From Mycobacterium intracellulare ATCC 13950 (GTDB lineage Bacteria; Actinomycetota; Actinomycetes; Mycobacteriales; Mycobacteriaceae): 64,000 nt of DNA. The stretch lies in contig NC_016946.1 of assembly GCF_000277125.1 (NCBI RefSeq), forward strand, positions 186,001-250,000, written 5' to 3'. The notes below the pieces were generated by a model. It searched no databases. It had not been told where the DNA came from and was given only the letters and a program-made list of their open reading frames with translations. Shown here one piece after another: positions 15,933-24,066 of this stretch. The first letter of the stretch is position 1; each line of letters begins with the position of its first letter. The translations under genes and the position numbers were made by a program.

Positions 15933-16426
15933 GCGCTGATCTTCGGCGCGGCCTCGCCGGTGACCTGCGCGTGCCGGCGCTGCCGTTCCATCGTCGCGAA
16001 GTAGAAGGCGAACGCGAACGCGAAGCTGGTGAACAGGCTGGACACGAAGTACAGCCAGGGGTGGCGCAGCCCGCGCCGGTAGCCGTCCACGATCGTAAAG
16101 ATCGGCAGCAGAATCACATTCGCGATCGTGTAGTCCTGGCTGGCCGAGCTCGCGGCGGGGTTGGTGAACATCAGCTTGATGTATTCGGCCCAGCTCCCGT
16201 GTTCGCCCCACAGGGGATTGGTGGAGCCCTGCGAGTACTCGTGCACGAACGTGATGTTGAAATACCAGCCGAGCGCCACGGACGCGATGCCGACGACGTA
16301 GTAGACGATTTCCATCGGCGAAAACAGTGGGCCGTTGGCCGGCCGGGCGAAGACCTTCGAGTTCGACGTGACGATCCAACCGATGACCGCCAGTCCGAGC
16401 ACCGCGTGAGTGAGTAGCGAGACCAT
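15929..16426 (-). CDS. DUF2834 membrane protein, Rv3831 type
   Basis: The 165-aa product is a small integral membrane protein with about four helices: SLLTHAVLGLAVIGWIV, EIVYYVVGIASVALGWYF, NVILLPIFTIVDGYR and LYFVSSLFTSFAFAFAFYF. It fits the DUF2834 family, whose function is unknown. The ATG at 16426 starts just inside the first helix. Divergent transcription from the TetR gene, with a perfect 14-bp palindrome in the 88-base gap, places it under that repressor. It was therefore probably once part of a lipid or terpenoid response module together with the FAD oxidoreductase. Confidence 0.82.
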   Translation of the reverse strand: MVSLLTHAVLGLAVIGWIVTSNSKVFARPANGPLFSPMEIVYYVVGIASVALGWYFNITFVHEYSQGSTNPLWGEHGSWAEYIKLMFTNPAASSASQDYTIANVILLPIFTIVDGYRRGLRHPWLYFVSSLFTSFAFAFAFYFATMERQRRHAQVTGEAAPKISA

Positions 16427-16456
16427 GGGCGCAGTCTCACCCGCGCCGCAAAGTTT

Positions 16457-16470
16457 TGTCAATATTGACA
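16457..16470. promoter_or_regulatory. TetR operator 1 (perfect 14-bp palindrome)
   Basis: TGTCAATATTGACA is a perfect palindrome between the divergent DUF2834 and tetR genes. The flank AAGTTT on its left is repeated, inverted, beside the second site at 17146-17159, giving 13 shared bases (AAGTTTTGTCAAT). This is good evidence for a common protein, most likely the adjacent TetR. Confidence 0.75.
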
Positions 16471-16514
16471 CAACAAACCGAATGGCCAAACCGAAGTGTT
16501 GGTATCTTGCTGCA

Positions 16515-17153
16515 ATGGTCAGGCCCGCTCAGACGGCGCGCAGCGAGCGCACCCGCGAAGCGTTGCGCCAGGCCGCCCTGGTGCGCTTCCTCGCCCAGGG
16601 TGTCGAGGACACGTCGGCCGAACAGATCGCCGCCGACGCCGGGGTGTCGCTGAGGACGTTCTATCGCCACTTCAGCTCGAAGCACGACCTGTTGTTCGCC
16701 GATTACACGGGGCTGCACTGGTTTCGCGCGGCCCTGGACGCCAGGCCGGCCGACGAACCGATCATCGACTCGGTGCAGTCGGCCATCTTCTCGTTCCCGT
16801 ACGACGTCGACGCCGTCACCAAGATCGCCGCGCTGCGCCAGGACGAGCTCGACCCCGGCCGCATCGTCCGCCACATCCGGGAGGTCCAGGCCGACTTCGC
16901 CGACGCCATTGCGGCACAGCTGCGACGGCGTGGCCGCGGTAACGCGGAGCCGACGGCCGACCAGCGGGTGCGCACCGCGGTGACCGCGCGGTGCATCGCG
17001 GCGGCCGTCTTCGGCGCGATGGAGGTCTGGATGGTCGGCGACGAGCGGTCTTTGGGCGAACTCGCGCGGCTGTGCCACGCGGCGTTGGAGTCGCTGCGGG
17101 CGGGGATCACCGACTCCTGGCTCACCGCGACCTCCGGGCAAGTTTCGTCATAA
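16515..17153 (+). CDS. TetR-family repressor, Rv3830c type
   Basis: The 212-aa protein has a TetR N-terminal DNA-binding domain: RTREALRQAALVRFLAQG, then SAEQIAADAGVSLRTFYRHFSSKHDLL. The C-terminal ligand domain is helical and less conserved. Genes on both sides (DUF2834 membrane protein, divergent; FAD oxidoreductase, downstream) each have a copy of the same operator, so the repressor probably controls both and itself. The ATG at 16515 lies 44 bases past operator 1. The stop codon is embedded in operator 2. The ligand is unknown; a carotenoid, sterol or other lipid would fit the oxidoreductase. Confidence 0.9.
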   Translation: MVRPAQTARSERTREALRQAALVRFLAQGVEDTSAEQIAADAGVSLRTFYRHFSSKHDLLFADYTGLHWFRAALDARPADEPIIDSVQSAIFSFPYDVDAVTKIAALRQDELDPGRIVRHIREVQADFADAIAAQLRRRGRGNAEPTADQRVRTAVTARCIAAAVFGAMEVWMVGDERSLGELARLCHAALESLRAGITDSWLTATSGQVSS

Positions 17154-17159
17154 TTGACA
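17146..17159. promoter_or_regulatory. TetR operator 2
   Basis: CGTCATAATTGACA matches operator 1 at 11 of 14 positions. Its right half plus flank (ATTGACAAAACTT, 17153-17165) is the exact inverse of AAGTTTTGTCAAT at 16451-16463. It overlaps the tetR stop codon and lies 43 bases before the FAD oxidoreductase start. Confidence 0.65.
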
Positions 17160-17202
17160 AAACTTTGGGGCCGTGCGAGCCTCCTTTGCGGAGGGCAAGA
17201 AC

Positions 17203-18759
17203 ATGACTGGATATGACGCGATCGTCATCGGTGCGGGGCACAACGGTCTGACCGCGGCGGTGCTGCTGGCCAAGGCCGGGCTGCGGACGGTGTGCCTGGA
17301 TCCCAAGCTCTACGCCGGCGGGATGGCTTCCACCGTCGAGCTTTTCGACGGGTATCAGTTCGAGATCGCCGGCTCGGTGCAGTTCCCGACGTCACAGGTG
17401 GTGGTCGACGAGCTGGGCCTGGACACCCTGCCGACGATCGACCTGGACGTGATGTCGGTGGCGGTGCGCGGGGTCGGCGACGATCCGCTGGTTCAATACA
17501 GCGACCCGGTCAAGCTGTTCACCCACCTCAACGAGGTGCACGGGGCCGACGCCGTCAACGGGATGGCGGGGCTGATGGCGTGGAGCCAGGGCCCGACCCG
17601 CGCGCTGGGCCGCTTCGAAGCCGGCACCCCGCCCAAGAGCATCGACGAGATGTATGCCTGCGCCACAAACGAATTCGAGCGCGCGGCCATCGACGACATG
17701 CTGTTCGGCTCGGTCACCGACGTGCTGGACCGCTACCTGCCCGACCGCGAGAAACACGGCGCGCTGCGCGGTTCGATGACCGTGCTGGCCGTCAACACGC
17801 TGTACCGCGGCCCGGCCACTCCCGGCAGCGCGGCCGCGCTCGCCTTCGGCCTCGGCGTTCCCGAGGGCGACACGATGCAGATGAAGAAGCTGCGCGGCGG
17901 CATCGGCGCGCTCACCTCGCACCTGTGCGACGTGCTGGAAAGCCACGGCGGGGAGGTTCGGCTGCGCACCAAGGTGACCGAGATCCTCGTCGCGGACGGG
18001 CGGGTGACCGGGGTGCGCACCGAGGCGGGGGAGACGCTGCACGCTCCGATCGTCGTTTCGGGCATCGCCCCGGACACCACGCTCAACGACCTGATCGATC
18101 CCGCCGCGCTGCCCGCCGACATCCGGGCGCGCTACGCGCGCATCGACCACCGCGGCAGCTACCTGCAGATGCACTTCGCGCTGGACGAGGCCCCCGCCTT
18201 CGCCGCGCCGTATGAGGCCCTCAACGCACCGGCCATGCAGGCCTCCATCGGCCTGTTCTGCACGCCGGAAGAGGTCCAGCGGCAGTGGGAGGACGCGCGG
18301 CGCGGGGTCGTTCCGGCCGATCCCACGGTGGTGCTGCAGATCCCCTCGCAGAACGACCCGGACCTCGCCCCGGCGGGCAAGCACGCCGCGTCGGCGTTCG
18401 CGTTGTTCTTCCCGATCGAGGGGGACGTGGATTATGGGCAGGCGAAGGTCGAAATGGGTCAGCGGGTGATCGACAAGATCACCCGGCTCGCGCCGAATTT
18501 CGAACGCAGCATCATCCGGCACACCACCTTCACGCCCAAGCACATGGGGGTGATGTTCGGCGCCCCGGGCGGCGACTACTGCCACGGTCTGTTGAACGCG
18601 AATCAGGTCGGCCCCAACCGGCCGGGCCCCAGGGGGTTTCTGGGCCAGCCGATCCCGATCGAGGGGCTGTACCTGGGCAGCGCGGGATGCCACGGCGGAC
18701 CCGGCATCACGTTCATCCCCGGCTACAACGCGGCGCGTGCGGCATTGGATGCGCGCTGA
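17203..18759 (+). CDS. FAD-dependent oxidoreductase of the phytoene desaturase type, Rv3829c type
   Basis: The 518-aa protein opens with the dinucleotide-binding motif YDAIVIGAGHNGLTAAVLLAKAG, followed by the second nucleotide contact CLDPKLYAGGMAST. The C-terminus carries the second FAD motif GLYLGSAGCHGGPGITFIPGYNAA. Overall layout is that of NAD(P)/FAD oxidoreductases related to carotenoid desaturases (Rv3829c). The substrate is unknown. The ATG at 17203 has a GGAGGG site 8 bases upstream; the frame reaches back ten more codons into the promoter. Operator 2 overlaps its upstream region. Downstream, M. tuberculosis carries the sulfolipid locus, which is missing here. Confidence 0.88.
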   Translation: MTGYDAIVIGAGHNGLTAAVLLAKAGLRTVCLDPKLYAGGMASTVELFDGYQFEIAGSVQFPTSQVVVDELGLDTLPTIDLDVMSVAVRGVGDDPLVQYSDPVKLFTHLNEVHGADAVNGMAGLMAWSQGPTRALGRFEAGTPPKSIDEMYACATNEFERAAIDDMLFGSVTDVLDRYLPDREKHGALRGSMTVLAVNTLYRGPATPGSAAALAFGLGVPEGDTMQMKKLRGGIGALTSHLCDVLESHGGEVRLRTKVTEILVADGRVTGVRTEAGETLHAPIVVSGIAPDTTLNDLIDPAALPADIRARYARIDHRGSYLQMHFALDEAPAFAAPYEALNAPAMQASIGLFCTPEEVQRQWEDARRGVVPADPTVVLQIPSQNDPDLAPAGKHAASAFALFFPIEGDVDYGQAKVEMGQRVIDKITRLAPNFERSIIRHTTFTPKHMGVMFGAPGGDYCHGLLNANQVGPNRPGPRGFLGQPIPIEGLYLGSAGCHGGPGITFIPGYNAARAALDAR

Positions 18760-18857
18760 CCCTCACCCAGCGTGTAACCAGTGCGAGAAATCACGCCGGA
18801 ATTCGCCATCAGTGCACGTTCGGCGGCCCGACGCCGGGCGCTCGCCGGCCGGGGACG

Positions 18858-19208
18858 CTAGCCGCGGGCGGCCAGCAGTTCGTCGAGCAGCGCGGTGAAC
18901 TCGTCGGGACGCGCCGGCGTGAACGCGGGGCTGGGCCAGGTGCCTGGTACGTCCAGGGTGATCAGCGTCGACCGCAGCGGCCGTCGGATGTCCAGGGGAA
19001 GCCAGCGGCGGAAATCGGAGCTGCCCCAGATTCGGAGCCGCTGCGTGAACAGGCCCAGGCTTTCGGCTTTGTAACCGCGGATCGAGCCGAGCGCGATGAC
19101 CTTCGATGTGCCCGACGGAAAGTGGTAGCGGCGCAACGTGATCGCCGCGCGATCCAGCTGAACCAGCCCATCGTCGTAGGAGTCGTAGGAGCGGTGGGAG
19201 TCGTTCAC
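18858..19208 (-). CDS. Conserved hypothetical protein, Rv3819 type
   Basis: The 116-aa product corresponds to Rv3819. It looks like a small PH-like beta domain: YDDGLVQLDRAAITLRRYHFPSGTSKVIALGSIRG, then SLGLFTQRLRIWGSSDFRRWLPLD and LITLDVPG. No catalytic motif is seen. The GTG at 19208 overlaps the TGA of the Rieske protein gene (GTGA), so the two are translated together. The function is unknown. The longer frame upstream is antisense-free shadow within the Rieske gene and was rejected. Confidence 0.8.
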   Translation of the reverse strand: MNDSHRSYDSYDDGLVQLDRAAITLRRYHFPSGTSKVIALGSIRGYKAESLGLFTQRLRIWGSSDFRRWLPLDIRRPLRSTLITLDVPGTWPSPAFTPARPDEFTALLDELLAARG

Positions 19209-20755
19209 GCGCGGCGACTCCGCAGCTGGTGGCCCCGCGCGGTCAGGCACCGCCCGTCGTCCAATCGCCACTGCCACCCGTGCAGGTTGCAGGTCAACGT
19301 GTTCCCTTCTACCACACCGAATTTCGACAGATCGGCCTTGAGGTGGGGACAGCGGCGCTGGATCTCCCAGCCGTCCAGCGTGACCGACGCCGAGTCGTCG
19401 TGGGTTTCGGCGAACCAGCCGTCGGCGTAGGCGATGCGTTCGTCGGTCAGGCACTTGAAGAAGGTGTAGAGGTACTCGTTGTAGCCGCCGACCCGCCACG
19501 CCCGAAAGCGGGTGGACAAGAAGATGGTGTTGACCCAGTCGGGTTCGCGGTCGCGCAGCACGGTGCGCACCAGCTCCGGTGCGATCTCGAATCCGTAGCG
19601 GACTTTCTCGTCCGGAATCCGTTCCCGCACGGCGCGTTTCGGGAAGTCCAGGATCACCGTCTCGGGACCGAGCACCAGTTCGACGGGGTAGCCGATCCCG
19701 TCGCAGATCTCGTCGCTTTGGGACATGATCGGCTCGAACAACGCGCGCAGCGATTCCAGGAGGGGTTCCCCGGCCGCGGGGGCCCAGCTCGCCCGCTCGG
19801 CGGCGACGACGGGCGCCATCCGCTCGGCGTACGCGGCGATGTAGTCGGCCTTGCCCGTGGTGAAGATGGCCTCGACCTCGTCGGTGGGCAGCGGGTGGCG
19901 CAGCGAATTCAGGGTGGACCCGGTGAAGTCGGCGGTCGACCCGGGCATCATCAGCAGGCCGCCGTCGTGGCCGTGCGTGCGCATCTGGTCCAGGAACACC
20001 ATCTGGTCCGGAAAGATGTTGGCCGGATCCGCGTGGTCGTCGTTGAGGTGGCGCAACTCGGGATCCAGGAAGCACGGCGGCCCCGCGGACGGGACCACCC
20101 ACGTAGCCCCGACCTGGGCGAGGTACTGGCGGGCGCGGTCCATCTGCCGTTGCCGCTTCTGGACGCCGAAGGACTCCTTGGCGCGCGCCGGCATGTCGTA
20201 GACCATCGGGTACCAGATCGCCCCGGAGTACTGCAGCAGGTGCACATCGATGTGCCCGAACTCGGCGGCCAGCACGTCCAGGTCGACGGGCCGGGCGTCG
20301 TTCATGTTGAAAACCGTTGTGGCGCCGTCGGAGACCAGCAGCGCCGAATCGCCGATCGGGCCGTCGGCGGGCGCCCGCAGGGCGATGATCATGACGTCCA
20401 GACCGCCACGGGGACCGTCGATCCGATGCTTCACCGAATCGCTGGTCTCGAAGAATCGGTGAAAGCCCAACTCCTGCAACGCGTTTCGCAGGTCAGGCAC
20501 GGGAAAGTCCGGCAGCAGGACCGTCGCGTCCTTGTTGACGTGCTCGGCCAGGTTCTTCGCGTCGAAGTGGTCCTTGTGCAGGTGCGACACGTACAGGTAG
20601 TCGCAGGCGCCCAGCTTGTCCCAGTCCAGCGTGCTGTTGTCCGGGAACGGGAACCAGGAGGCGAAGTAGGCCGGATTGACCCAGGGGTCGCAAAGGATGC
20701 TGCCCGCTTGGGTCTCGATCAGAAATCCGGCGTGGCCTACGCTGGTGACCTGCAC
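19205..20755 (-). CDS. Metallo-hydrolase/Rieske [2Fe-2S] fusion protein, Rv3818 type
   Basis: The 516-aa protein equals Rv3818 in length and sequence character. The N-terminal 300 residues form a metallo-beta-lactamase fold with VTSVGHAGFLIE and the metal motif SHLHKDHFD. The C-terminus is a Rieske domain: RRCPHLKADLS and TCNLHGWQWRL supply the Cys-x-His and Cys-x-x-His ligands, with 17 residues between the two ligand motifs. This architecture resembles CMP-Neu5Ac hydroxylase-like proteins, so an iron-dependent oxygenation is possible, but no substrate is known. The GTG at 20755 gives the exact M. tuberculosis N-terminus; the frame upstream is low in coding character. Confidence 0.9.
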   Translation of the reverse strand: MQVTSVGHAGFLIETQAGSILCDPWVNPAYFASWFPFPDNSTLDWDKLGACDYLYVSHLHKDHFDAKNLAEHVNKDATVLLPDFPVPDLRNALQELGFHRFFETSDSVKHRIDGPRGGLDVMIIALRAPADGPIGDSALLVSDGATTVFNMNDARPVDLDVLAAEFGHIDVHLLQYSGAIWYPMVYDMPARAKESFGVQKRQRQMDRARQYLAQVGATWVVPSAGPPCFLDPELRHLNDDHADPANIFPDQMVFLDQMRTHGHDGGLLMMPGSTADFTGSTLNSLRHPLPTDEVEAIFTTGKADYIAAYAERMAPVVAAERASWAPAAGEPLLESLRALFEPIMSQSDEICDGIGYPVELVLGPETVILDFPKRAVRERIPDEKVRYGFEIAPELVRTVLRDREPDWVNTIFLSTRFRAWRVGGYNEYLYTFFKCLTDERIAYADGWFAETHDDSASVTLDGWEIQRRCPHLKADLSKFGVVEGNTLTCNLHGWQWRLDDGRCLTARGHQLRSRRA

Positions 20756-20886
20756 TAATACCTTTCCGGGGGGCGCTGGGGGACCGAGTCGGGGTCGGCC
20801 GGCGGTGACGGTTTTTGCGCCCCCGAGCTTAGCGCGAGGCGCCATCCGGGGGCGCCGCGCAGCCCGGAGCACTAGGCTGATGAGCT

Positions 20887-21657
20887 GTGGAACCGGTTTA
20901 CGGGACTGTCATCCAGCTAGCCCGCTTGGTATGGCGCGCGCAGGGGCTGAAGATCACGGTCACGGGTGTGGAGAACCTCCCGACGAGCGGCGGTGCGGTC
21001 ATCGCGATCAACCACACCGGCTATTTGGACTTCACGTTCGCGGGGTTGCCCGCCTACAAGCAGGGCCTGGGCCGCAAGGTGCGGTTCATGGCCAAGCAGG
21101 AGGTCTTCGACCACAAGGTCACCGGGCCCATCATGCGCAGCCTGCGCCACATCTCGGTGAATCGGCAGGACGGCGCCGCCTCCTACGAGGCCGCCGTCCG
21201 GCACCTGAAAGACGGTGAGCTGGTCGGGGTTTACCCCGAGGCCACCATCAGCCGCAGCTTCGAGATCAAGGAGTTCAAATCGGGCGCGGCCCGCATGGCG
21301 GTCGAGGCCGGGGTGCCGATCGTCCCGCACATCGTCTGGGGCGCCCAGCGCATCTGGACCAAGGACCACCCGAAGAAGCTCTGGCGGCCGAAGGTGCCGA
21401 TCGTCGTGGTGGTCGGGGAACCGATCGAGCCGACGCTGGGCATCGAGGAATTGAAGGGCCTCCTGCATTCCCGGATGCAGCACCTGCTCGAACGCGCGCA
21501 GGAACTCTACGGCGCCCATCCCGCCGGGGAGTTCTGGGTGCCGCACCGGTTGGGCGGGGGCGCCCCGTCGCTGGCGGAAGCGGCCCGGCTGGAAGCCGAG
21601 GAGGCGGCCGCCCGGGCGGCGCGCCGGGCGCGCCCCGCAGGGGCGCCGGAGCAGTGA
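20887..21657 (+). CDS. PlsC-type 1-acylglycerol-phosphate acyltransferase, Rv3816c type
   Basis: First of three tandem paralogues. The 256-aa protein has the acyltransferase HX4D motif (INHTGYLDF), the arginine/glycine block 2 (HISVNRQDGAAS) and the substrate motif GVYPEATISRSFE, a variant of the EGTR box shared by all three copies. VPIVPHIVWGAQRIWTK is block 4. Such enzymes transfer acyl chains to lysophosphatidic acid or related lipids at the inner membrane. The start is the GTG at 20887. The second copy starts 3 bases after its stop. The C-terminus is Ala/Arg-rich. Confidence 0.9.
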   Translation: MEPVYGTVIQLARLVWRAQGLKITVTGVENLPTSGGAVIAINHTGYLDFTFAGLPAYKQGLGRKVRFMAKQEVFDHKVTGPIMRSLRHISVNRQDGAASYEAAVRHLKDGELVGVYPEATISRSFEIKEFKSGAARMAVEAGVPIVPHIVWGAQRIWTKDHPKKLWRPKVPIVVVVGEPIEPTLGIEELKGLLHSRMQHLLERAQELYGAHPAGEFWVPHRLGGGAPSLAEAARLEAEEAAARAARRARPAGAPEQ

Positions 21658-21660
21658 TCG

Positions 21661-22428
21661 ATGGTGGAGCCGACCTTCCGCGCGCTGGAGCTCCTGGCCC
21701 AACTGGCGGTGGCGGCCACCGGCACCAAAATCACCTATCGCGGCGAGCAGCACATCCCTGAGCGGGGTGGGGCCGTGGTGGCGATCAACCACACCAGCTA
21801 CGTCGACTTTTTGCCCGCTGGCCTGGCCGTGTACCGCCGGGGGCGGCGCCTGCGGTTCATGATCAAGGCGGAGATGCAGCAGGTCAGGGTGGTCAACTTC
21901 CTGATCAAGCACACCCGCACGATCCCGGTGGACCGGGGCGCCGGCGCGGGCGCCTACGCGGTGGCCGTGCAGCGGCTCCGTGAGGGTGAGCTGGTGGGCG
22001 TGTACCCCGAAGCGACGATCAGTCGCAGCTTCGAGCTCAAGGAGTTCAAGACGGGCGCCGCGCGGATGGCGCTGGAGGCGAACGTCCCGATCGTCCCGGT
22101 GATCGTGTGGGGGGCGCAGCGCATCTGGACCAAGGACCACCCGCGTAAACTGGGTCGGGCCAAAATTCCTGTCACCGTGCAGGTGGGCGCGCCGTTGCAG
22201 GTGCGCGAAGACATTGCGCAGACCGACGCTGCCCTGCGCGACTCGATGACGACGTTGCTGCACGAGGCGCAACGGGACTATCCGCACGAGCCCGGGGCGT
22301 ACTGGGTGCCGCACCGGCTGGGCGGGACGGCCCCGACCCGCGCGGAGGCCGCGCGCATCGAGGCCGACGAGGCGGCGGCCCGATCGGCCAAGAAGGCGGC
22401 CAACCGGGCCGACCGCCCGTCGCAGTAG
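21661..22428 (+). CDS. PlsC-type acyltransferase, Rv3815c type
   Basis: Second tandem paralogue (255 aa). Active-site motifs are INHTSYVDF (HX4D), TIPVDRGAGAGA, and GVYPEATISRSFELKEFKTGAARMALE. The remainder, with VPIVPVIVWGAQRIWTKDHPRK and YWVPHRLGG, closely follows the first copy. It starts at an ATG 3 bases past the first copy and has no separate promoter space. Whether the three copies use different acyl donors or different acceptor lipids cannot be seen from sequence. Confidence 0.9.
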   Translation: MVEPTFRALELLAQLAVAATGTKITYRGEQHIPERGGAVVAINHTSYVDFLPAGLAVYRRGRRLRFMIKAEMQQVRVVNFLIKHTRTIPVDRGAGAGAYAVAVQRLREGELVGVYPEATISRSFELKEFKTGAARMALEANVPIVPVIVWGAQRIWTKDHPRKLGRAKIPVTVQVGAPLQVREDIAQTDAALRDSMTTLLHEAQRDYPHEPGAYWVPHRLGGTAPTRAEAARIEADEAAARSAKKAANRADRPSQ

Positions 22429-22442
22429 GCGAAGGAGACAAC

Positions 22443-23228
22443 ATGCCCGAGGGGTTCTACCGGCTGGCGGAGTGGATCGTCCCGCCGATGGTCGCCATGC
22501 AGGGAACCAAGTTCACCTATGAGGGCCTCGAGAACATCCCCGAGCGCGGCGGCGCCCTGCTGGCCCAAAACCACACCAGTTACTTGGACTGGCTTCCCAC
22601 GCTGATGGCCGTCCGGGAGCGCCGACGCCGCGCGTATTTCATGATCAAGGCCGAGATGGCCGACGTGAAGGCGGTCAACTACGTCATCAAGCACGCCCGG
22701 CTGATCCCGGTGGATCGCAGGTCGGGTCACGACGCCTTCGACGCGGCGGTGCAACGCATGCGCGAGGGCGAGCTGATCGGGACGCACCCCGAGGCCACCA
22801 TCAGCCGCAGTTTCGAGCTGCGGGAATTCAAGACCGGGGCCGCGCGCATGGCGCTGGAAGCGCAGGTGCCGATCGTCCCGGTGATCGTGTGGGGCGCCCA
22901 CCGGATCTGGCCCAAGGACCATCCGAAAAAGGTGCTGCGCAACAAGGTTCCGATCACCGTGGTCGCCGGGCGCCCGCTGCCACCGCGGGGCACGCCCGAG
23001 CAGCTCAACGCGGTGTTGCGTGAGGCGATGAATGCCCTGCTGTATCGGGTGCAGGAGGAATACCCGCACCCGAAGGACGAATTCTGGGTGCCGCGCCGAT
23101 TGGGGGGCGGCGCGCCCACCCAGGAGGATTCCCGGGCCATCCGGTTGTCGGAATTGCAGGAGCGGATGCAGAAGTACGGGACCGACGGCGTCACGCGCCC
23201 GGGGCAGACGCAAAGCGGATTGCATTGA
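22443..23228 (+). CDS. PlsC-type acyltransferase, Rv3814c type
   Basis: Third tandem paralogue (261 aa) with QNHTSYLDW as the HX4D motif, IPVDRRSGHDAF, and GTHPEATISRSFELREFKTGAARMALE. The strong AAGGAGA site 6-8 bases before the ATG at 22443 is better than those of the first two copies. The core diverges slightly more, and the C-terminus ends in a short helical tail. It is followed after 19 bases by a HAD hydrolase on the same strand, so all four genes form one operon. Confidence 0.9.
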   Translation: MPEGFYRLAEWIVPPMVAMQGTKFTYEGLENIPERGGALLAQNHTSYLDWLPTLMAVRERRRRAYFMIKAEMADVKAVNYVIKHARLIPVDRRSGHDAFDAAVQRMREGELIGTHPEATISRSFELREFKTGAARMALEAQVPIVPVIVWGAHRIWPKDHPKKVLRNKVPITVVAGRPLPPRGTPEQLNAVLREAMNALLYRVQEEYPHPKDEFWVPRRLGGGAPTQEDSRAIRLSELQERMQKYGTDGVTRPGQTQSGLH

Positions 23229-23247
23229 GCGGTCGGGCCCGAGGACG

Positions 23248-24060
23248 ATGAAGCCGACGCTCATCGCCTGCGACGTCGACGGCACCCTGTTCGACGACGA
23301 CGAAAAGATCACCCCGCGCACCCGCGACGCCATTCGCGCCGCGGTGGACTCCGGTGCGCAGTTCGTCGTGGCGACCGGGCGCCCGCCCCGGTGGATACGT
23401 CCCGTCGTCGACGCGCTGGGCTTCGCCCCAATTGCGGTGTGCGCCAACGGCGCCGTGATCTATGACTCCGCCACCGACCGGGTGATGTCGACGCGCACGC
23501 TGTCCGTCGACACCCTGGCCGAGTTGGCGGAGCTGGCGACTCGCGTCATACCCGGCGCGGGTCTGGCCGTCGAGCGGATCGGCGAACGCGCCCACGACAC
23601 GGCGACCCCGCAGTTCATCAGCTCGCCGGGCTACGAGCATGCCTGGCTCAACCCCGACAACACCGAGGTGTCGATCGAGGACCTGCTCAGCGCCCCGGCG
23701 ATCAAGCTGCTCATTCGCCGGGCCGGGGCCCGTAGCTCCGACATGGCCGCCGAGCTGGCCAAGCACGTCGGCATCGAGGGCGACATCACCTACTCCACCG
23801 ACAACGGCCTGGTCGAGATCGTGCCGCTGGGGATCAGCAAGGCCACCGGGGTGGACGAGATCGCCAGGCCGCTGCAGATCGCCCGTGAGGAGGTGGTGGC
23901 GTTCGGCGACATGCCCAACGACCTGCCGATCCTGCGCTGGGCGGGCCATGGCGTGGCGATGGGCAACGCCCATCCCGACGTGCAGGCCGCCGCCGACGAG
24001 GTGACCGCCGCCAACAACGACGACGGCGTGGGGCGGGTGCTGGAACGTTGGTGGCTTTAA
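23248..24060 (+). CDS. HAD-family phosphatase (Cof type), Rv3813c type
   Basis: The 270-aa protein is a Cof-like HAD hydrolase. The catalytic motif I is ACDVDGTLFDDD, motif II is VVATGRPP, and motif IV is VAFGDMPNDLPILRWAG with the magnesium-binding Asp residues. A cap domain lies between them. Relatives dephosphorylate sugar phosphates or cofactors such as FMN and PLP. In an operon with three acyltransferases it might act on a phosphatidate-like intermediate, but that is speculation. The ATG at 23248 has GAGGA upstream. It converges with the amidase gene with 6 bases between stops, where M. tuberculosis has PE_PGRS62. Confidence 0.88.
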   Translation: MKPTLIACDVDGTLFDDDEKITPRTRDAIRAAVDSGAQFVVATGRPPRWIRPVVDALGFAPIAVCANGAVIYDSATDRVMSTRTLSVDTLAELAELATRVIPGAGLAVERIGERAHDTATPQFISSPGYEHAWLNPDNTEVSIEDLLSAPAIKLLIRRAGARSSDMAAELAKHVGIEGDITYSTDNGLVEIVPLGISKATGVDEIARPLQIAREEVVAFGDMPNDLPILRWAGHGVAMGNAHPDVQAAADEVTAANNDDGVGRVLERWWL

Positions 24061-24066
24061 CGCGCC

